NCBI GenBank assembly: GCA_963691705.1
Contig: OY829543.1
Location: 26,187,523-26,251,522 of the forward strand
Length of the DNA stretch: 64,000 nucleotides
Reading direction: 5' to 3'
DNA from: Viola odorata
Lineage: Eukaryota; Streptophyta; Magnoliopsida; Malpighiales; Violaceae
This document shows positions 10,501 to 22,800 of this stretch, piece by piece. Below the pieces are notes generated by a model. That model did no database searches. It saw only the letters and a list, made by a program, of their open reading frames with translations, and had not been told where the DNA came from. The stretch's first letter is position 1. Each line of letters begins with the position of its first letter. Both the position numbers and the translations under genes were made by a program.

Positions 10501-12767
10501 CATGTAATAATTCCCAAGCCTACTCTTCGCCCATGGGAGAAAATTCCTTGTGTGTTGAAGTCTACAGACTTATTTTCCCATCATCGCTTTGAGTTACCTT
10601 TTAGTTATTTTCCAACTCTTTTCCATAGTGCTGATGCATAACTCTTCTATGTAGGTACTTTGTGTGACATTCGCAAAGGAATGGATCGCGCAGATTCGAG
10701 AACGAATCCATTTGAAGAGGGAGGAGATGATACGAGCATGAGGGCTCTCACTCGTATCCACGTGAAGACCTCATGGATAGGCCGCGCAAGACATGAGGAA
10801 TGTCGGGCCAAGTCCTCGCAAACCATGAAGACATGCGTGCAACTGGCGCGCAACCCTAGTTTCCCATGAAGTCCCCGCGCCTAAGCCATCCGAGACCTTG
10901 CGCTAGCTCTCCAAGCCAATCTCTTCAGGCCCACTGTCAAGGCCTTAAGTAAAGGGTAGTTTAGGGTTATTTCATGTAATAATTCCCAAGCCTACTCTTC
11001 GCCCATGGGAGAAAAATCCTTGTCTTTTGAACTCTACAGACTTATTTTCACATCATCGCTTTGAATTACCTTTTAGTTATTTTCCAACCCTTTTCCATAG
11101 TGCTGATGCATATCTCTTCTATGTAGGTACTTTGTGTGACATTCGCAAAGGAATGGAGCCCGCAGATTCGAGGACGAATCCATTTGAAGAGGGAGTAGAT
11201 GATACGAGCATGAGGGCTCTCACTCGTATCCATGTGAAGACCTAACGGACATGCCGCGCCAGCCGTGAGGAATGCCGCGCCAAGTCCTCGCAAACCATGA
11301 AGTCATGCGCGCACCAGGCGCGCCAACCCTAGCATCCCATGAAGTCCCCACGCCTAAGCCATCCGAGGCCTTGCGCTAGCTCTCCAAGCCAATCTCTTAA
11401 AGCCCGCGGTCAAAGCCTTAAGTGAAGGGTGGTTTAGGGTTATTTCATGTAATAATTCCCAAGCCTACTCTTCGCCCATGGGAGAAAATTCCTTGTCTTC
11501 TTAAGTCTACAGACTTATTTTCACTTCATCGCTTTGAGTTACCTTTCAGTTATTTTCCAACTCTTTTCCATAGTGCTGATGCATATCTCTCCTATGTAGG
11601 TACTTTGTGTGACATTCGCAAAGGAATGGAGCCCGCAGATTCGAGAACGAATCCATTTGAAGAGGGAGTAGATGATACGAGCATGAGGGCTCTCACTCGT
11701 ATCCACGTGAAGACCTCACGGATAGGCCGCGCCAGCCGTGAGGAATGCCGCGCCAAGTCCTCGCATACCATGAAGTCATGCGCGCACCAGGCGCGCCAAC
11801 CCTAGCATCCCATGAAGTCCCCACGCCTAAGCCATCCGAGGCCTTGCGCTAGCTCTCCAAGCCAATCTCTTCAAGCCCGCGGTCAAAGCCTTAAGTGAAG
11901 GGTTGTTTAGGGTTATTTCATGTAATAATTCCCAAGCCTACTCTTCGCCCATGGGAGAAAATTCCTTGTCTTCTTAAGTCTACAGACTTATTTTCACTTC
12001 ATCGCTTTGAGTTACCTTTTAGTTATTTTCCAACTCTTTTCCATAGTGCTGATGCATATCTCTCCTATGTAGGTACTTTGTGTGACATTCGCAAAGGAAT
12101 GGAGCCCGCAGATTCGAGAACGAATCCATTTGAAGAGGGAGTAGATGATACGAGCATGAGGGCTCTCACTCGTATCCACGTGAAGACCTCACGGATAGGC
12201 CGCGCCAGCCGTGAGGAATGCCGCGCCAAGTCCTCGCATACCATGAAGTCATGCGCGCACCAGGCGCGCCAACCCTAGCATCCCATGAAGTCCCCGCGCC
12301 TAAGCCATCCGAGGTCATGCGCTAGCTCTCCAAGCCAATGTCTTCAAGCCCGCGGTCAAGGCCTTAAGTAAAGGGTAGTTTAGGGTTATTTCATGTAATA
12401 ATTCCCAAGCCTACTCTTCGCCCATGGGAGAAAATTCCTTGTGTGTTGAAGTCTACAGACTTATTTTCCCATCATCGCTTTGAGTTACCTTTTTGTTATT
12501 TTCCAACTCTTTTCCATAGTGCTGATGCATAACTCTTCTATGTAGGTACTTTGTGTGACAGTCGCAAAGGAATGGAGCCCGCAGATTCGAGGACGAAGTC
12601 ATTTGAAGAGGGAGGAGATGATACGAACATGAGGGCTCTCACTCGTATCCACGTGAAGACCTCATGGATACGCCGCGCAAGCCATGAGGAATTCCGCGCG
12701 AAGTCCTCGCAAACCATGAAGACATGCGTGCACCAGGCGCGCCAATCCTAGCATCCCATGAAGTCCC
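7567..12767 (+). repeat. Five-monomer (2364-bp) higher-order repeat, two copies plus a partial third
   Basis: Copy 1 is about 7567-9930, copy 2 about 9931-12294, and a third begins at 12295 and is lost after about 12767. The order is C/B hybrid, C (472 bp), D, A, A. The period is 5 x 473 minus 1 because one monomer per unit is 472 bp. Copies share the private GGCCCACTGTCAAGG and GAAGGGTTGTTTAGG variants but differ by several substitutions, so this block is older than the 1892-bp duplication upstream. Confidence 0.82.
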
Positions 12768-13240
12768 CGCGCCTAAGCCATCCGAGGCCTTGCGGTAGCT
12801 CTCCAAGCCAATCCCTTCAAGCCCGCGGTCAAGGCCTTAAGTGAAGGGTGGTTTAGGGTTATTTCATGTAATAATTCCCAAGCCTACTCTTCGCCCATGG
12901 GAGAAAATTCCTTGTGTGTTGAAGTCTACAGACTTATTTTCCCATCATCGCTTTGAATTACCTTTTAGTTATTTTCCAACCCTTTTCCATAGTGCTGATG
13001 CATATCTCTCCTATGTAGGTACTTTGTGTGACATTCGCAAAGGAATGGAGCCCGCAGATTCGAGGACGAATCCATTTGAAGAGGGAGTAGATGATACGAG
13101 CATGAGGGCTCTCACTCGTATCCATGTGAAGACCTAACGAATAGGCCGCACCAGCCGTGAGGAATGCCGCGCCAAGTCCTCGCAAACCATGAAGTCATGC
13201 GCGCACCAGGCGCGCCAACCCTAGCATCCCATGAAGTCCC
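12768..13240 (+). repeat. C/D hybrid monomer joining the 5-mer block to the A-B-C-D block
   Basis: It starts with the C-type signature (TTCCTTGTGTGTTG, TTTTCCCATCATCG) and continues with the D-type signature (TTTGAATTACC, GAAGACCTAACG). Such mosaics mark unequal crossover or gene conversion between subtypes. Confidence 0.7.
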
Positions 13241-16200
13241 CACGCCTAAGCCATCCGAGGCCTTGCGCTAGCTCTCCAAGCCAATCTCTTCAAGCCCGCG
13301 GTCAAAGCCTTAAGTGAAGGGTGGTTTAGGGTTATTTCATGTAATAATTCCCAAGCCTACTCTTCGCCCATGGGAGAAAATTCCTTGTCTTCTTAAGTCT
13401 ACAGACTTATTTTCACTTCATCGCTTTGAGTTACCTTTCAGTTATTTTCCAACTCTTTTCCATAGTGCTGATGCATATCTCTCCTATGTAGGTACTTTGT
13501 GTGACATTCGCAAAGGAATGGAGCCCGCAGATTCGAGAACGAATCCATTTGAAGAGGGAGTAGATGATACGAGCATGAGGGCTCTCACTCGTATCCACGT
13601 GAAGACCTCACGGATAGGCCGCGCCAGCCGTGAGGAATGCTGCGCCAAGTCCTCGCATACCATGAAGTCATCCGCGCACCAGGCGCGCCAATCCTAGCAT
13701 CCCATGAAGTCCCCGCGCCTAAGCCATCCGAGGTCATGCGCTAGCTCTCCAAGCCAATGTCTTCAAGCCCGCGGTCAAGGCCTTAAGTAAAGGGTAGTTT
13801 AGGGTTATTTCATGTAATAATTCCCAAGCCTACTCTTCGCCCATGAAAGAAAAATCTTTGTCTTTTGAAGTCTACAGACTTATTTTCACATCATCGCTTT
13901 GAATTACCTTTTAGTTATTTTCCAACCCTTTTCCATAGTGCTGATGCATATCTCTCCTATGTAGGTACTTTGTGTGACATTCGCAAAGGAATGGAGCCCG
14001 CAGATTCGAGGACGAAGTCATTTGAAGAGGGAGGAGATGATACGAACATGAGGGCTCTCACTCGTATCCACGTGAAGACCTCATGGATATGCCGCGCAAG
14101 CCATGAGGAATGCCGCGCGAAGTCCTCGCAAACCATGAAGACATGCGTGCACCAGGCGCGCCAACCCTAGCATCCCATGAAGTCCCCGCGCCTAAGCCAT
14201 CCGAGGCCTTGCGGTAGCTCTCCAAGCCAATCCCTTCAAGCCCGCGGTCAAGGCCTTAAGTGAAGGGTGGTTTAGGGTTATTTCATGTAATAATTCCCAA
14301 GCCTACTCTTCGCCCATGGGAGAAAATTCCTTGTGTGTTGAAGTCTACAGACTTATTTTCCCATCATCGCTTTGAGTTACCTTTTAGTTATTTTCCAACT
14401 CTTTTCCATAGTGCTGATGCATAACTCTTCTATGTAGGTACTTTGTGTGACATTCGCAAAGGAATGGATCGCGCAGATTCGAGAACGAATCCATTTGAAG
14501 TGGGAGGAGATGATACGAGCATGAGGGCTCTCACTCGTATCCACGTGAAGACCTCATGGATAGGCCGCGCAAGACATGAGGAATGTCGGGCCAAGTCCTC
14601 GCAAACCATGAAGACATGCGTGCAACTGGCGCGCAACCCTAGTTTCCCATGAAGTCCCCGCGCCTAAGCCATCCGAGACCTTGCGCTAGCTCTCCAAGCC
14701 AATCTCTTCAGGCCCACTGTCAAGGCCTTAAGTAAAGGGTAGTTTAGGGTTATTTCATGTAATAATTCCCAAGCCTACTCTTCGCCCATGGGAGAAAAAT
14801 CCTTGTCTTTTGAAGTCTACAGACTTATTTTCACATCATCGCTTTGAATTACCTTTTAGTTATTTTCCAACCCTTTTCCATAGTGCTGATGCATATCTCT
14901 CCTATGTAGGTACTTTGTGTGACATTCGCAAAGGAATGGAGCCCGCAGATTCGAGGACGAATCCATTTGAAGAGGGAGTAGATGATACGAGCATGAGGGC
15001 TCTCACTCGTATCCATGTGAAGACCTAACGGATAGGCCGCGCCAGCCGTGAGGAATGCCGCGCCAAGTCCTCGCAAACCATGAAGTCATGCGCGCACCAG
15101 GCGCGCCAACCCTAGCATCCCATGAAGTCCCCACGCCTAAGCCATCCGAGGCCTTGCGCTAGCTCTCCAAGCCAATCTCTTCAAGCCCGCGGTCAAAGCC
15201 TTAAGTGAAGGGTGGTTTAGGGTTATTTCATGTAATAATTCCCAAGCCTACTCTTCGCCCATGGGAGAAAATTCCTTGTCTTCTTAAGTCTACAGACTTA
15301 TTTTCACTTCATCGCTTTGAGTTACCTTTCAGTTATTTTCCAACTCTTTTCCATAGTGCTGATGCATATCTCTCCTATGTAGCTACTTTGTGTGACATTC
15401 GCAAAGGAATGGAGCCCGCAGATTCGAGAACGAATCCATTTGAAGAGGGAGTAGATGATACGAGCATGAGGGCTCTCACTCGTATCCACGTGAAGACCTC
15501 ACGGATAGGCCGCGCCAGCCGTGAGGAATGCTGCGCCAAGTCCTCGCATACCATGAAGTCATGCGCGCACCAGGCGCGCCAATCCTAGCATCCCATGAAG
15601 TCCCCGCGCCTAAGCCATCCGAGGTCATGCGCTAGCTCTCCAAGCCAATGTCTTCAAGCCCGCGGTCAAGGCCTTAAGTAAAGGGTAGTTTAGGGTTATT
15701 TCATGTAATAATTCCCAAGCCTACTCTTCGCCCATGAAAGAAAAATCTTTGTCTTTTGAAGTCTACAGACTTATTTTCACATCATCGCTTTGAATTACCT
15801 TTTAGTTATTTTCCAACCCTTTTCCATAGTGCTGATGCATATCTCTCCTATGTAGGTACTTTGTGTGACATTCGCAAAGGAATGGAGCCCGCAGATTCGA
15901 GGACGAAGTCATTTGAAGAGGGAGGAGATGATACGAACATGAGGGCTCTCACTCGTATCCACGTGAAGACCTCATGGATATGCCGCGCAAGCCATGAGGA
16001 ATGCCGCGCGAAGTCCTCGCAAACCATGAAGACATGCGTGCACCAGGCGCGCCAACCCTAGCATCCCATGAAGTCCCCGCGCCTAAGCCATCCGAGGCCT
16101 TGCGGTAGCTCTCCAAGCCAATCCCTTCAAGCCCGCGGTCAAGGCCTTAAGTGAAGGGTGGTTTAGGGTTATTTCATGTAATAATTCCCAAGCCTACTCT

Positions 16201-19200
16201 TCGCCCATGGGAGAAAATTCCTTGTCTTCTTAAGTCTACAGACTTATTTTCACTTCATCGCTTTGAGTTACCTTTCAGTTATTTTCCAACTCTTTTCCAT
16301 AGTGCTGATGCATATCTCTCCTATGTAGGTACTTTGTGTGACATTCGCAAAGGAATGGAGCCCGCAGATTCGAGAACGAATCCATTTGAAGAGGGAGTAG
16401 ATGATACGAGCATGAGGGCTCTCACTCGTATCCACGTGAAGACCTCACGGATAGGCCGCGCCAGCCGTGAGGAATGCTGCGCCAAGTCCTCGCATACCAT
16501 GAAGTCATCCGCGCACCAGGCGCGCCAATCCTAGCATCCCATGAAGTCCCCGCGCCTAAGCCATCCGAGGTCATGCGCTAGCTCTCCAAGCCAATGTCTT
16601 CAAGCCCGCGGTCAAGGCCTTAAGTAAAGGGTAGTTTAGGGTTATTTCATGTAATAATTCCCAAGCCTACTCTTCGCCCATGAAAGAAAAATCTTTGTCT
16701 TTTGAAGTCTACAGACTTATTTTCACATCATCGCTTTGAATTACCTTTTAGTTATTTTCCAACCCTTTTCCATAGTGCTGATGCATATCTCTCCTATGTA
16801 GGTACTTTGTGTGACATTCGCAAAGGAATGGAGCCCGCAGATTCGAGGACGAAGTCATTTGAAGAGGGAGGAGATGATACGAACATGAGGGCTCTCACTC
16901 GTATCCACGTGAAGACCTCATGGATATGCCGCGCAAGCCATGAGGAATGCCGCGCGAAGTCCTCGCAAACCATGAAGACATGCGTGCACCAGGCGCGCCA
17001 ACCCTAGCATCCCATGAAGTCCCCGCGCCTAAGCCATCCGAGGCCTTGCGGTAGCTCTCCAAGCCAATCCCTTCAAGCCCGCGGTCAAGGCCTTAAGTGA
17101 AGGGTGGTTTAGGGTTATTTCATGTAATAATTCCCAAGCCTACTCTTCGCCCATGGGAGAAAATTCCTTGTGTGTTGAAGTCTACAGACTTATTTTCCCA
17201 TCATCGCTTTGAGTTACCTTTTAGTTATTTTCCAACTCTTTTCCATAGTGCTGATGCATAACTCTTCTATGTAGGTACTTTGTGTGACATTCGCAAAGGA
17301 ATGGATCGCGCAGATTCGAGAACGAATCCATTTGAAGTGGGAGGAGATGATACGAGCATGAGGGCTCTCACTCGTATCCACGTGAAGACCTCATGGATAG
17401 GCCGCGCAAGACATGAGGAATGTCGGGCCAAGTCCTCGCAAACCATGAAGACATGCGTGCAACTGGCGCGCAACCCTAGTTTCCCATGAAGTCCCCGCGC
17501 CTAAGCCATCCGAGACCTTGCGCTAGCTCTCCAAGCCAATCTCTTCAGGCCCACTGTCAAGGCCTTCAGTAAAGGGTAGTTTAGGGTTATTTCATGTAAT
17601 AATTCCCAAGCCTACTCTTCGCCCATGGGAGAAAAATCCTTATCTTTTGAAGTCTACAGACTTATTTTCACATCATCGCTTTGAATTACCTTTTAGTTAT
17701 TTTCCAACCCTTTTCCATAGTGCTGATGCATATCTCTCCTATGTAGGTACTTTGTGTGACATTCGCAAAGGAATGGAGCCCGCAGATTCGAGGACGAATC
17801 CATTTGAAGAGGGAGTAGATGATACGAGCATGAGGGCTCTCACTCGTATCCATGTGAAGACCTAACGGATAGGCCGCGCCAGCCGTGAGGAATGCCGCGC
17901 CAAGTCCTCGCAAACCATGAAGTCATGCGCGCACCAGGCGCGCCAACCCTAGCATCCCATGAAGTCCCCACGCCTAAGCCATCCGAGGCCTTGCGCTAGC
18001 TCTCCAAGCCAATCTCTTCAAGCCCGCGGTCAAAGCCTTAAGTGAAGGGTGGTTTAGGGTTATTTCATGTAATAATTCCCAAGCCTACTCTTTGCCCATG
18101 GGAGAAAATTCCTTGTCTTCTTAAGTCTACAGACTTATTTTCACTTCATCGCTTTGAGTTACCTTTCAGTTATTTTCCAACTCTTTTCCATAGTGCTGAT
18201 GCATATCTCTCCTATGTAGGTACTTTGTGTGACATTCGCAAAGGAATGGAGCCCGCATATTCGAGAACGAATCCATTTGAAGAGGGAGTAGATGATACGA
18301 GCATGAGGGCTCTCACTCGTATCCACGTGAAGACCTCACGGATATGCCGCGCCAGCCGTGAGGAATGCTGCGCCAAGTCCTCGCATACCATGAAGTCATG
18401 CGCGCACCAGGCGCGCCAATCCTAGCATCCCATGAAGTCCCCGCGCCTAAGCCATCCGAGGTCATGCGCTAGCTCTCCAAGCCAATGTCTTCAAGCCCGC
18501 GGTCAAGGCCTTAAGTAAAGGGTAGTTTAGGGTTATTTCATGTAATAATTCCCAAGCCTACTCTTCGCCCATGAAAGAAAAATCTTTGTCTTTTGAAGTC
18601 TACAGACTTATTTTCACATCATCGCTTTGAATTACCTTTTAGTTATTTTCCAACCCTTTTCCATAGTGCTGATGCATATCTCTCCTATGTAGGTACTTTG
18701 TGTGACATTCGCAAAGGAATGGAGCCCGCAGATTCGAGGACGAAGTCATTTGAAGAGGGAGGAGATGATACGAACATGAGGGCTCTCACTCGTATCCACG
18801 TGAAGACCTCAGGGATATGACGCGCAAGCCATGAGGAATGCCGCGCGAAGTCCTCGCAAACCATGAAGACATGCGTGCACCAGGCGCGCCAACCCTAGCA
18901 TCCCATGAAGTCCCCGCGCCTAAGCCATCCGAGGCCTTGCGGTAGCTCTCCAAGCCAATCCCTTCAAGCCCGCGGTCAAGGCCTTAAGTGAAGGGTGGTT
19001 TAGGGTTATTTCATGTAATAATTCCCAAGCCTACTCTTCGCCCATGGGAGAAAATTCCTTGTGTGTTGAAGTCTACAGACTTATTTTCCCATCATCGCTT
19101 TGAGTTACCTTTTAGTTATTTTCCAACTCTTTTCCATAGTGCTGATGCATAACTCTTCTATGTAGGTACTTTGTGTGACATTCGCAAAGGAATGGATCGC

Positions 19201-19386
19201 GCAGATTCGAGAACGAATCCATTTGAAGTGGGAGGAGATGATACGAGCATGAGGGCTCTCACTCGTATCCACGTGAAGACCTCATGGATAGGCCGCGCAA
19301 GACATGAGGAATGTCGGGCCAAGTCCTCGCAAACCATGAAGACATGCGTGCAACTGGCGCGCAACCCTAGTTTCCCATGAAGTCCC

Positions 19387-19838
19387 CGCGCCTAAGCCAT
19401 CCGAGACCTTGCGCTAGCTCTCCAAGCCAATCTCTTCAGGCCCACTGTCAAGGCCTTAAGTAAAGGGTAGTTTAGGGTTATTTCATGTAATAATTCCCAA
19501 GCCTACTCTTCGCCCATGGGAGAAAAATCCTTGTCTTTTGAAGTCTACAGACTTATTTTCACATCATCGCTTTGAATTACCTTTTAGTTATTTTCCAACC
19601 CTTTTCCATAGTGCTGATGCATATCTCTCCTATGTAGGTACTTTGTGTGACATTCGCAAAGGAATGGAGCCCGCAGATTCGAGGACGAATCCATTTGAAG
19701 AGGGAGTAGATGATACGAGCATGAGGGCTCTCACTCGTATCCATGTGAAGACCTAACGGATAGGCCGCGCCAAGTCCTCGCAAACCATGAAGTCATGCGC
19801 GCACCAGGCGCGCCAACCCTAGCATCCCATGAAGTCCC
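19387..19838 (+). repeat. Truncated 452-bp D monomer with a 21-bp deletion
   Basis: Relative to other D monomers, the segment between two GCCGCGCCA words is missing. One GCCGCGCCA remains, at 19764-19772. The pattern fits slippage or microhomology deletion between the 9-bp direct repeats. It explains why this HOR copy is 2343 rather than 2364 bp. Confidence 0.9.
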
Positions 19839-22800
19839 CACGCCTAAGCCATCCGAGGCCTTGCGCTAGCTCTCCAAGCCAATCTCTTCAAGCCCGCGGT
19901 CAAAGCCTTAAGTGAAGGGTGGTTTAGGGTTATTTCATGTAATAATTCCCAAGCCTACTCTTTGCCCATGGGAGAAAATTCCTTGTCTTCTTAAGTCTAC
20001 AGACTTATTTTCACTTCATCGCTTTGAGTTACCTTTCAGTTATTTTCCAACTCTTTTCCATAGTGCTGATGCATATCTCTCCTATGTAGGTACTTTGTGT
20101 GACATTCGCAAAGGAATGGAGCCCGCAGATTCGAGAACGAATCCATTTGAAGAGGGAGTAGATGATACGAGCATGAGGGCTCTCACTCGTATCCACGTGA
20201 AGACCTCACGGATAGGCCGCGCCAGCCATGAGCCATGCCGCGCGAAGTCCTCGCAAACCATGAAGACATGCGTGCACCAGGCGCGCCAACCCTAGCATCC
20301 CATGAAGTCCCCGCGCCTAAGCCATCCGAGGCCTTGCGGTAGCTCTCCAAGCCAATCCCTTCAAGCCCGCGGTCAAGGCCTTAAGTGAAGGGTGGTTTAG
20401 GGTTATTTCATGTAATAATTCCCAAGCCTACTCTTCGCCCATGGGAGAAAATTCCTTGTCTTTTGAAGTCTACAGACTTATCTTCACATCATCGCTTTGA
20501 ATTACCTTTTAGTTATTTTCCAACCCTTTTCCATAGTGCTGATGCATATCTCTCCTATGTAGGTACTTTGTGTGACATTCGCAAAGGAATGGAGCCCGCA
20601 GATTCGAGAACGAATCCATTTGAAGAGGGAGTAGATGATACGAGCATGAGGGCTCTCACTCGTATCCACGTGAAGACCTCACGGATAGGCCGCGCCAGCC
20701 GTGAGGAATGCCGCGCCAAGTCCTCGCATACCATGAAGTCATGCGCGCACCAGGCGCGCCAACCCTAGCATCCCATGAAGTCCCCGCGCCTAAGCCATCC
20801 GAGGTCATGCGCTAGCTCTCCAAGCCAATGTCTTCAAGCCCGCGGTCAAGGCCTTAAGTAAAGGGTAGTTTAGGGTTATTTCATGTAATAATTCCCAAGC
20901 CTACTCTTCGCCCATGAAAGAAAAATCTTTGTCTTTTGAAGTCTACAGACTTATTTTCACATCATCGCTTTGAATTACCTTTTAGTTATTTTCCAACCCT
21001 TTTCCATAGTGCTGATGCATATCTCTCCTATGTAGGTACTTTGTGTGACATTCGCAAAGGAATGGAGCCCGCAGATTCGAGGACGAAGTCATTTGAAGAG
21101 GGAGGAGATGATACGAACATGAGGGCTCTCACTCGTATCCACGTGAAGACCTCATGGATATGCCGCGCAAGCCATGAGGAATGCCGCGCGAAGTCCTCGC
21201 AAACCATGAAGACATGCGTGCACCAGGCGCGCCAACCCTAGCATCCCATGAAGTCCCCGCGCCTAAGCCATCCGAGGCCTTGCGGTAGCTCTCCAAGCCA
21301 ATCCCTTCAAGCCCGCGGTCAAGGCCTTAAGTGAAGGGTGGTTTAGGGTTATTTCATGTAATAATTCCCAAGCCTACTCTTCGCCCATGGGAGAAAATTC
21401 CTTGTGTGTTGAAGTCTACAGACTTATTTTCCCATCATCGCTTTGAGTTACCTTTTAGTTATTTTCCAACTCTTTTCCATAGTGCTGATGCATAACTCTT
21501 CTATGTAGGTACTTTGTGTGACATTCGCAAAGGAATGGATCGCGCAGATTCGAGAACGAATCCATTTGAAGAGGGAGGAGATGATACGAGCATGAGGGCT
21601 CTCACTCGTATCCACGTGAAGACCTCATGGATAGGCCGCGCAAGATATGAGGAATGTCGGGCCAAGTCCTCGCAAACCATGAAGACATGCGTGCACCTGG
21701 CGCGCAACCCTAGTTTCCCATGAAGTCCCCGCGCCTAAGCCATCCGAGACCTTGCGCTAGCTCTCCAAGCCAATCTCTTCAGGCCCGCTGTCAAGGCCTT
21801 AAGTAAAGGGTAGTTTAGGGTTATTTCATGTAATAATTCCCAAGCCTACTCTTCGCCCATGGGAGAAAAATCCTTGTCTTTTGAAGTCTACAGACTTATT
21901 TTCACATCATCGCTTTGAATTACCTTTTAGTTATTTTCCAACCCTTTTCCATAGTGCTGATGCATATCTCTCCTATGTAGGTACTTTGTGTGACATTCGC
22001 AAAGGAATGGAGCCCGCAGATTCGAGGACGAATCCATTTGAAGAGGGAGTAGATGATACGAGCATGAGGGCTCTCACTCGTATCCATGTGAAGACCTAAC
22101 GGATAGGCCGCGCCAGCCGTGAGGAATGCCGGGCCAAGTCCTCGCAAACCATGAAGTCATGCGCGCACCAGGCGCGCCAACCCTAGCATCCCATGAAGTC
22201 CCCACGCCTAAGCCATCCGAGGCCTTCCGCTAGCTCTCCAAGCCAATCTCTTCAAGCCCGCGGTCAAAGCCTTAAGTGAAGGGTGGTTTAGGGTTATTTC
22301 ATGTAATAATTCCCAAGCCTACTCTTCGCCCATGGGAGAAAATTCCTTGTCTTCTTAAGTCTACAGACTTATTTTCACTTCATCGCTTTGAGTTACCTTT
22401 CAGTTATTTTCCAACTCTTTTCCATAGTGCTGATGCATATCTCTCCTATGTAGGTACTTTGTGTGACATTCGCAAAGGAATGGAGCCCGCAGATTCGAGA
22501 ACGAATCCATTTGAAGAGGGAGTAGATGATACGAGCATGAGGGCTCTCACTCGTATCCACGTGAAGACCTCACGGATAGGCCGCGCCAGCAGTGAGGAAT
22601 GCCGAGCCAAGTCCTCGCATACCATGAAGTCATGCGCGCACCAGGCGCGCCAACCCTAGCATCCCATGAAGTCCCCGCGCCTAAGCCATCCGAGGTCATG
22701 CGCTAGCTCTCCAAGCCAATGTCTTCAAGCCCGCGGTCAAGGCCTTAAGTAAAGGGTAGTTTAGGGTTATTTCATGTAATAATTCCCAAGCCTACTCTTC

